From: Chara braunii
Lineage: Eukaryota > Streptophyta > Charophyceae > Charales > Characeae
Direction of reading: 5' to 3'
DNA length: 35,846 nt
NCBI GenBank assembly: GCA_003427395.1
Contig: BFEA01000130.1
Location: 1,783,551-1,819,396, forward strand
Shown here: positions 28,604 through 35,846 of the stretch, piece after piece
Position numbering within the stretch: the first letter of the stretch is position 1
Layout of the letters: every line of letters begins with the position of its first letter
Notes under the pieces: generated by a model
The model's database searches: none
What the model saw: only the letters and a program-made list of their open reading frames with translations
What the model was told of the DNA's origin: nothing
Position numbers and translations under genes: made by a program

Positions 28604-30016
28604 CGACTATTTCGTGGCTTCTGTGATGAGCAGCAGATCATCTGCAATCGCCCCCGTTTTCACTTCCCTCCCATCATACAATACAAGCCCCTTCAGAATT
28701 TGGTTGGATCTCGCTGCGTTGAGAACCACTTCAATCTGGAGCACAAACAGCATTGGTGCCAGTGGACAGCCCTGCCTCAAGGACCGGGTAAGTGCGAATT
28801 CCTGCGACCTTCTCCCATTAACCAAGGCAGTCGTTGTTGCATGTTTGTACATTTATGCCACCCATCTCCTAAAACAGACTCCAATTTGCATGTAATTTAG
28901 TGTAGCCAGCACGAAAGACCGATTCACCCGGTCGTAGGCTTTCTCAAGATCTAGCATTGCGACCAGCACTTTTCTTCTCTCTTTGCCGATCACCTCCAGC
29001 GCTCCCATTGCCACAAAAATATTTTCTGCAATAGACCGCCCTTTTATGAACGCTCCTTGGTCAGACTTCACTAACTCGGGGAGACACAATCCCAACCTTC
29101 TTGAGAATGTTTTAGCTGGGATCTTGTATGTCACGTTCAACAGCGAAATTGGCCTCCAATTTCTGACATTTAGCTTGTCGCCCTTCTTGTATAGAAGGGT
29201 AATCGCCCCTCTACACATGTCCTCCCTCAAGTGTCAACCAACCAAGACTATGTTGAAGATGCTCAGCAAGATTGGATCTGTTTGCTCCCATGTGGCCTCG
29301 AAGAATTCTACCGGGAGCCCATCGTCCCCCGGTGACTTTCCCCGTGCCATGCTCTTTACCGCTTCTTTCAGCTCCGTCAACGTCAGTGGCCTGTCAAGAT
29401 TTTGTCTTTGCTGAAGGTTGACTGCCACGGTGGTATGTTGCCACAGGTTACTTTGACTTTTAAGTTCATCAAGTGACTCTTCAGGAGGGCGTCTTGAGGT
29501 CAGAATGTCTGTGTAGTACTCCGCTGCGTATTGCGCCATTAGCTCTGTTGATTCGGCCAGGTTCGCCTGTGCGTTGAAAGGGTGTTGAAAGACCCTGATC
29601 AAGTTGTGGTTGCGCGGTGGGCATAGTCTTTTGAAAGTCCCCTTAGTCATCCGATCCACCTGTGACATTCCCCTTTCCCTGACCCTTTTTGCCCAAGCCT
29701 CCTGCTGTTCAATCTGCAGTACCTCCAACTTTTTCATGCTGTTCGCCCTTCTTCTCTCCCAATAGATGTCCGTCAAAGGATCCTTGCCCATTTGTTCTTC
29801 AGCCTCCTCAATCTTGAAGAGCCATTCCTGTTCTTCTCTGTTCCGCTCCTTTGCCAGAATCCTTGAGAAGGAGTCCAGAGCCCTGGTCACCATCCGAAAA
29901 CCCAGCTGGGCCCATTCTTCTTCTGACAGAAACCAATCTCTCGTTTTCTCCCAGTCCTCCCAATGACGCTTACACCAGTCCAGTATTGCCGGGTTGTTCG
30001 GGTTCTCTGTATTCAG
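28604..30016 (-). pseudogene. LINE-B ORF2 reverse transcriptase
   Basis: One continuous frame holds the whole domain but has in-frame stops at 29234-29236 (TGA), 28853-28855 (TAA) and 28607-28609 (TAG). Motifs: MGKDPLTDIYW, GKSPGDDGLPVEFFEATW, LLYKKGDKLNVRNWRPIS, DQGAFIKGRSIAENI, motif A AMLDLEKAYDRV (about 28930-28965), motif B RSLRQGCPLAPMLF (about 28740-28785) and motif C AIADDL (about 28640-28655). The catalytic aspartates are intact. Apart from the three stops the domain is well preserved, so it is younger or less decayed than the LINE-A RT. Confidence 0.93.
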
Positions 30017-30784
30017 TCAGAAAAAAACGGCCTTTTTCTTCAAACCTCTTTCCAGTCTGAGAGTAGCAGCTACCGGTTTGTGATCCAACATTGACGTTGT
30101 GGCCACCTGAATTTCTGCCAGCGAGTCCCAAGCCTCTCCCTTCACAAGGATCAGGTCCAGTCTGCGTCTTGCCATTGGTTGTTGGTCTCTTTGCTGATTG
30201 GAGAACCATGTGTACCCTGGGTCCTCCGGGTGTTGTTGTCTGAAAGTATCTGTCAATTCTCTTTCTGCCATGAATTGAATCAGCATTCTGGCATCTGCCT
30301 TTCTCTCCTCTAGAACTGGCGAGTCCAAACCTGGGCATAGGACCGTGTTAAAGTCCCCTGCCACCACCATGTTAGGAGCATCCGGTACTATCTGCTGCAG
30401 CTCGGTGAAGAAGGATCTTCTTTCCCTCGGTACGGCTGGTGCATATACTGACATCAACACCCACTCTTGCTCCTGGAATCTGACCTTCAACCACGCCCAC
30501 TGCCCCCAAATGTCCACCATGTGGTCCACCGTCATAAGCCCAACGTCCCGATGAATCAGGATCGTTGCCCCTCCTCTCGTGCCTATTGCCAGGGCCCAGA
30601 TCTGCGGACCCGTCCACCAGCGAGCTATCTATGCAATTTTTGGTTCATCCAATTTTGTCTCTTGCAAAAAAATAATGTGAGCCCGCTGTCTGTGGATCCA
30701 AGTTTTCAGACGTGCACGTTTAAATTTCCTTGAGGTATCTCCCAGACCACAGACATTCCATGTTGCTATTTGCAACTTATCCAT
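30017..30784 (-). pseudogene. LINE-B ORF2 APE-type endonuclease
   Basis: The ATG at 30782-30784 starts MDKLQIATWNVCGLGD and overlaps the ORF1 stop by 8 nt. Next come FLQETKLDEPKIA, an in-frame TAG at 30629-30631, then IARWWTGPQIWALAIG, SVYAPAV, VVAGDFNTVL with the catalytic Asp-Phe-Asn, YTWFSNQQ, RRRLDLILVKG and LDHKPVAATL in place of the usual SDH-P motif (Ser is Leu here; Asp-His are kept). The frame ends at TGA 30017-30019 directly after an FF pair, and the same frame continues open into the RT. Confidence 0.92.
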
Positions 30785-33700
30785 CAACAGTCATTGAAGG
30801 CGCGACAGTTGTTTGGATCCGCTGTTGGTCTTCGGGATGGCTTCTATTGTTATTGTTGTTGTTGCTTCCCTTCCTTTTCCTCCCCTGTCCCTGATTCTCT
30901 GTCTCCGGTCCCTGTTCCCATAGCACCAGCAACATGCTTCTGAATGAGGGCGACCAAGGTCTTTTATCCACAGCCAGAGATGTGCAAAAATCTGCCACAA
31001 AGTTTGCTGAGATTTGATCTATTATTCGTAGATTCTCTGCTTCCTTGGAACTTGCAGTGTCCAGCCATGCAGGAGATATCATTCCCTGGTCAGCTAAGAC
31101 TGTGGCCACCTCCGAGGTGATTTTGACATCTATCAAAACCATGTGGAAGCAATGCTGCATCCCATTGGGGGAAGTAAGAGATTTTCTCCCTGTCCTGATC
31201 CCTTGGATGAGTCTGAAAGGAAACCGATTGGCAACAAAGGAGTGCGTTGCAGCCTCCTTCGTTGATGGTACTAAGCTAACCGGGATGACCGGTAGGGCAC
31301 AGTCCCCCAACGTTGTTCTAAGCGCTAAGATCTTCACTCCTTGGGGTGCCAGCGAGCAGCACAGTGGGATAAGATTGTGAGAGACCCCCTTTGGCTCCCC
31401 TCCTAGTAGTGTTGGTGTGGTAACTACTCTGGACAGCCCGGCCTCTGCGTGACCTGTGCCTTTAGCCTGTCTCCCGCTTCCGTCTGTTACTTGCAATGAT
31501 CCTTGTGGTTGGATGCTATAGAACTCGACCTCCCTCTCTTCTTCCTCGCTTGTGGCCTCCCCTAACCCTTCTTCCCCAACCCTTCTCATCTTGACCGGTG
31601 CCTGCAGGGACAGTCTGTTTCCAGGGTCTCTCATGATATGATCTAAGATGGGGATGTCCCCTACCGTCCCTTGTGTCTCCCTCTGTCCCCTGTCCTCACG
31701 CATTACTGTGTCTCCAAACTGTTCTCTTGTTCCTATTTGATTATATCCCCCCCCCCCCCAATCTGCCTTGCTCCCACCAATTCGAGGGTCACCGCCTCTT
31801 CCCTATGGTTTTCAATTTCAAACTCCGTATTAACACTGATTGCCACAAAAGATTGACAAGCTTGTGCAGCTAAATCTGGTCTCCACCTGTTGGAGCCTCG
31901 TGTCAGAGGCTGTTGCATATCTGCCAAAATCTACACTTGTGAGCCCGTTGTTGCTTGTTGCTTGCCGTTACTTGGTGGTGATGCCCAGTGTGGATCAGGC
32001 CTGATGTAACCATCTGTCCCCTGAGGTTGGACCACTAAGGCCCGAGTTAATGCTGATTCACTCGCCTGAGGGTTCGCTCCAGATCCACCTCCTCTCTCTT
32101 CGTGGTAACCATGCATACTGGTGCTTAGCTGATTGGCTGTTGGTTGTGACTGCGGTCTTGGTTCTCCGTTTGGAGAGGCCAGAAGGAGCCTGCCTTGACT
32201 CGGGATGTTTATTCCCGTGCCCAGCCCTCTTCCTCTGATTAAACTTCCAACGTTCTCCCCTGTCTGAGGGACGAGAGGTGCGAAGTTTCCCGTCCTTTCA
32301 CTTCTTGGATCCTGATTCCCTGTTGTTGTTGCATTAGCTCCTCCTGCTTGCGACTGTGATAGATTCGCCCATGGATGGTTGAGCAGCCTCATTTGACCGC
32401 TTGCCTGGAGGGGATGGAGCTGGCCCGATGCCGACATTTGGTTCGACAACTGGTACCCTACTGGCGGTTGTTGGACTGATGTAGGAGGGTTGGGCCACGT
32501 AGGGGGGGCTGAGGAGTATGATGCGTAGCCCACTCCAGCCACTGTGGGGAGTCCTTGTCCAGTTCCTTGGTATCCATGCCCTATCTGAGTGCTTACCCTC
32601 CCTGTCCCTCCCATCTGTCCCCCACATGCCATCCCATTATTACTATTATTGCCTCCCTGCTGAGAAAAACCAAACGATCCGACGTTTTGTCCCCGTGTCG
32701 CCAGGGAGGGGGGGGGCGGGGGGGGGGGGGCATACACTACCATTGGCATAGAAAGTGGGGGGAACTGTGAGAAGCCCTGTGAAAAGCCCTGTGAAATCAG
32801 TGGCTGTGAATTCACTGGATGTGAACTTGCAGGCTGTGAGCTTACAGGTTGTATGCCTCTTCCTCTCACAGGATCTGAAACCACATAATTGCTCCCACCT
32901 CCTCTACCTCTTCCTGAGTCTTCCACCTCTCCCTCTCCCGCCTCCTCTCCCCCTTCCCCTTCCCCTTCCCCGCCTTCCTTCTGGCATAGGTTCATTGAAC
33001 CTGGGACACTCAGGGTCAAACTCGTCGTGGAACCACCACAGACACTTGTTGCAGAACAGAGAGTCTTGATTGGCAAATTGGACCTCCATGAAGCCTGGGC
33101 CTGTTGGTTGCCTAACTACTATCCATTCTTTAAAATTTTGCTTGACCTCTGGATCGCAGTCTATTCTGATGTTTCCCAATCTAGGCTCATCTGCATTTCT
33201 CTCTGGTGGGTGCATCTGGATGATCCTGCCCATCATTCTCTGTACCGCGAACCTGAGGGGAAAGAGGGCTTCTAGCGGAACTCTCAACGCTATGATCCGG
33301 TATTTGCCAGCTGCCTCATTTTCTCTCATTTCGTCTAACTCATGTTTAGACATCCAGGGCTTAAATATCACCTTTACTGACCCATTCCTGATAGGCATTT
33401 TATCTTCCCCCTTCATAATTAACCACTCAGCTATCCTTGCATTTCTGGTCACATAAGACATAACATTTGGACCTTCACCATGAGTGCGTCCACGCTTTTG
33501 AGACGGATTGACCGTCGAATCCAGGTACCAGGCGTCTTCATAGACTCTAATTAACTGCTTTCTTTGTGCGACACTTAATGTTATTGTCGGTTCGTCGAAG
33601 ACCACTATCACCGTCCTTGCTTTCAGCCAGTTTATTGTGCCAGTATTCACTTCTTCGCTCAGCGTTAAAACTCCCACTTCGTTGACCACCTTTATTTTTC

Positions 33701-33866
33701 CGAATTCGATTTCGGATTCGGGGAACAACCCATCATCGAAACAAAGGTCTAATAATGTCCGGATCCGATCGGGATCTTCTTCCGCCCCCTGGTTAGGTAG
33801 TGGCGGCGGCCCAGGGGCCGCCGACCCTACCGCCAGTGGTGGAGGCGGAAAATTGGGGTTCGACAT
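30777..33866 (-). pseudogene. LINE-B ORF1, long Gag-like protein
   Basis: Starts at ATG 33864-33866 (MSNPNFPPPPLAVGS). About 1,030 codons lie between start and TAA 30777-30779, across three frames. Residues 1-290: an acidic/hydrophobic N-terminus, then a domain like the DUF4283/Gag-like region of plant LINE ORF1 proteins (WLIMKGEDKMPIRNGSVKV), and a CCHC-like C-x2-C-x4-H-x6-C knuckle, CNKCLWWFHDEFDPEC. A frame change falls in a GA-rich low-complexity stretch near 32930. A long Gly/Gln/Ser/Pro-rich middle follows (31931-33076, including YAPPPPPPP), with TAG at 31931-31933. A second frame change coincides with C13 at 31747-31759. The last 308 codons include a compact-looking region (LPVIPVSLVPS, IRTGRKSLTSPNG) and an Asn-rich end. 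RNA binding and particle formation are inferred roles. Confidence 0.8.
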
Positions 33867-34848
33867 GTTTCTGAAAGGTCGAGTTGACTTTGAAAGGCTT
33901 TACCAAAATTTTCAGGTTCACGATAACAACCACTTCAAATTACTTCTCACCTCTCGTCTTCACCCCTATCATCGGACCGTCAAAACTGTACCATCCCCCT
34001 AGGGAGTTATCCCGAGACTATCGTAGCTTTGTGTCGTTGACCCTACTCTTTAGGTTACGTAGTAAGATAGCAAGATCAACCCGACCCCACCGTAATTAAC
34101 GAGTTCTACCCTAGACCTAGAAAGCAATATTCTCCCTCAATCTCGTAGATATTCATGGTGGGAAATTGCTACTGCGCTTTACATCTCGCTACTTCTACAG
34201 GGGTACTGGCTGGAAGAATTGAAAACAGGGATTACCATCAATTTCTTGGTCCAACTGTCTTCGTGCTCTTCTTGTGTCTTGCATTCTTGCCTGGCTCGGC
34301 TTCATGTCTTTGCTGCTCTTCTATTCACGTAGTAGGTCTCCAAACCTCCCGGGGCTCCTTCTTCCACCTCGGGGACGTCGGCGTTGAACGCGCCACGTCC
34401 ATTACTCGTGTTCCACATAGTTTGATATGACCACTGCTCTCGGCCGCTGTGTCACCTCCATTCTCCCTCACTCCTGACACGGAGGAGTTTGTCCCTGCCA
34501 TAGACATGGGGAGCTTCAGCGAAACCCCCGGAGCACAAGCCGCGTGCCTAGCCTGGAGTCAGCGGCACCGGTTCAGCCCAACCGGTAGCGCTAAGTGGAG
34601 CGCTCCTGCTCCCGTCCTAGCGCCCATCCCTCCTGTAATTGCTCCCGAACATTCCTCTGCAATCCAACTGTTGATCTACCTTGGACAGTTCTGGCAGTAC
34701 TTTGTGCTCTAAGTACTATTGGCAGCACTGCCACCCCCATGGCAACCACTCCCACTGTTTACACTAGCGCTGCTCTCATTCTTCGAGTACTTGACCCCAC
34801 GCTCTTGGTACTGTCTCTGCTGCCCTCCTTCGTGCCATTGATCCCAGC
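33867..34848. other. Non-coding stretch, includes likely LINE-B 5' UTR
   Basis: No gene is recognised. The part up to about 34020 may be LINE-B 5' UTR. 34578-34597 holds the short inverted repeat ACCGGTT-cagccc-AACCGGT. Confidence 0.4.
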
Positions 34849-35193
34849 GCTTTGGTACTGTCTGCAGCACTCCAACTGCCACAGCAAGCTCTCTCACTGC
34901 TTCTGCTAGTGTTGCTGCCATCATCAGTATAATTAATCCCAAAATGTTGGGGCAGTCAGGATTGGTCTCGGATCCTCTATGTATGTGTTTGGGTCCTTGA
35001 CTTCATGCAATTGATCTTTAATTAGTGCTTTGGTACTCTCGGCAGCACTCCCAACACTATAGCAAGCTCGCTCACGGCTTCTGCTGGCACTGCTGCCATC
35101 TTTGGTATAATTAATCCCAAACTGCTGAGGCAGTCAAGATTGGTATCCTTGATGTATGTGTTTGTGTCCTTGAAATCGGTGTAATTGATAGAT
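34849..35193. repeat. 178-bp tandem duplication, diverged
   Basis: The unit starting GCTTTGGTACTGTC at 34849 begins again as GCTTTGGTACTCTC at 35027. Shared blocks in order: GCAGCACTCC, CAGCAAGCT/TAGCAAGCT, CTTCTGCT, CTGCCATC, TATAATTAATCCCAAA, GGCAGTCA, GATTGGT, TGTATGTGTTTG and TCCTTGA. Weaker traces of a further unit lie at 34697-34800. Confidence 0.85.
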
Positions 35194-35775
35194 TTGGTGA
35201 GATATGCTTGTACTTGTAGAGGGATGCCAGAATATCATAGCCCTGAGCACAAAGGCGTTCCTTCCCCCACTCAAGGAGGAGGTGGAGCTATCATACCTTC
35301 ACCTCGCGGCAACCATAGCCATGGGACCTTACAGGGTCAGCAGGGCGCAGTCAGATAAGCATGTGCAGGTCGAGCGCGCTGCCCTACTCAACCTCTGTGT
35401 TTAGCGCTAGTGCTGCTCAACACAGCTTCGTGCAGTCCCCCGCTTTGGCAATGTTTGATGAACTTTTCTGAAAATACGGAAAAACTTCAAAAAGGGTTTT
35501 TTTTTTCCCTTTTTTTCTAAGGCTAATTCTCTTAAGCCAAACCAATCAAATTACCTGTCAAATCCAGACGACCTTTCAGGCCCATTTATTATCAATATAG
35601 TATTACGGGGAAGTTCAGCCCCGTAGCAACCAGCCTGAGTTCAAGTCTCCAACAAGGGAATTTCTTGTGTATGAGAGAGAGAGTGACTCTGAGAGAGGTA
35701 GGGTGAGAGAGAGACACAGACACAAGGAGAGAGAGAGAGCGTCTTTCACATTCATTTGGCAGAGATCCGTCATCT

Positions 35776-35779
<4 letters not shown>
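35194..35779. other. Non-coding stretch
   Basis: No gene is recognised. TACGGGG-aagttcag-CCCCGTA near 35604-35626 could form a 7-bp hairpin. GA-rich sequence begins at about 35670. Confidence 0.4.

Positions 35780-35846
<67 letters not shown>
35780..35846. repeat. (GA)n microsatellite at right edge
   Basis: Uninterrupted GA dinucleotides run to the last base of the window, so the tract length is a minimum. Confidence 0.97.

Larger units (their letters stand above)
26496..33866 (-). mobile_element. LINE-B: non-LTR retrotransposon, coding span
   Basis: On minus: long ORF1 (33866-30777), ORF2 with APE endonuclease, RT and C-terminal knuckle (30784-26496). It belongs to the same broad group as LINE-A, sharing RT motifs, an ORF1/ORF2 overlap and domain order, but the proteins are clearly diverged. 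Ends are not defined: no target duplication was found, the 5' UTR probably lies in 33867 to about 34020, and the 3' end may be the A20-tailed block at 24681. It is inactive, with stops in EN and RT and frameshifts in ORF1 and the ORF2 C-terminus. Confidence 0.9.

Noticed and set aside
35604-35665. Possible tRNA-derived SINE (hairpin plus GAGTTCAAGTCTC)
   Set aside because: A B-box-like string alone is too short; no A box at proper spacing, no tail and no second copy in the window.
24641-35846. Target-site duplication for LINE-B using the sequence left of the A20 tail
   Set aside because: No match longer than about 8 bases to CCTACCTGAACA was found upstream of ORF1, so the ends of LINE-B remain undefined.

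Overview
This is eukaryotic, repeat-dominated DNA with no intact host gene that I can support. The best guess for the host is a charophyte green alga of the Chara type. The gag N-terminus (a Lys/Glu-rich coiled coil after a short hydrophobic leader), the gag core and the pol of the LTR element look like the abundant Ty3/gypsy proteins I remember from Chara braunii gene models. That is memory, not a search. Other plant-like signs are plant-type APE/RT LINEs, a chromodomain-bearing Ty3/gypsy element, and many microsatellites. The window starts and ends inside (AG)n tracts and has one 95-N gap and two single Ns, so it looks like one scaffold piece.

Layout. Positions 1-9050 hold no recognisable gene. 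They contain two copies of a small fold-back (MITE-like) element at 481-609 and 6539-6649, two related A-tailed retroposon ends at 1031-1126 and 2831-2941, and long stretches of simple and degenerate repeats: GAACTTG heptamers, CAGA tetramers, GACAGAGA, TTC, and a 177-bp tandem duplication. Positions 9691-15571 hold a decayed Ty3/gypsy chromovirus on the minus strand, read from high to low coordinates as gag, CCHC knuckle, protease, RT, RNase H, integrase, chromodomain. It is broken by frameshifts, stops, a 50-bp and a 70-bp tandem duplication and an assembly gap. Its RT motif A aspartate reads Asn. No LTR pair was found. Positions 15572-18406 are non-coding, with an A26 tract flanked by GGGGTACCC/GGGTACCCC, a CA microsatellite and three copies of a 65-92-bp dispersed repeat.

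Two LINE-type (non-LTR) retrotransposons, both on the minus strand, fill most of the rest. LINE-A (18423-23895) is exactly delimited by a perfect 16-bp target-site duplication and ends in AATAAA plus an A9 tail. LINE-B (coding part 26496-33866) has an unusually long ORF1 of about 1,030 codons, then ORF2 with an APE-type endonuclease, RT and a C-terminal Cys/His knuckle. In both elements the ORF2 ATG lies inside the last codons of ORF1 in the same phase. A 65-68-bp sequence just before the LINE-A tail recurs before a second A-tail at 24681-24812, which may be the 3' end of LINE-B or of another truncated relative. Between and beyond the LINEs are a roughly 150-bp tandem array (24076-24668), an 82-bp direct repeat with TACCCGCCC motifs, and a 178-bp tandem duplication (34849-35193).

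Nothing here forms a working operon or pathway; the genes are those of dead mobile elements. The most distinctive observations are the fold-back element whose arm differences are nearly all G-U compatible, the long LINE-B ORF1 with a C-terminal region that seems to recur in LINE-A, the shared ORF1/ORF2 overlap, and the shared LINE 3' module.
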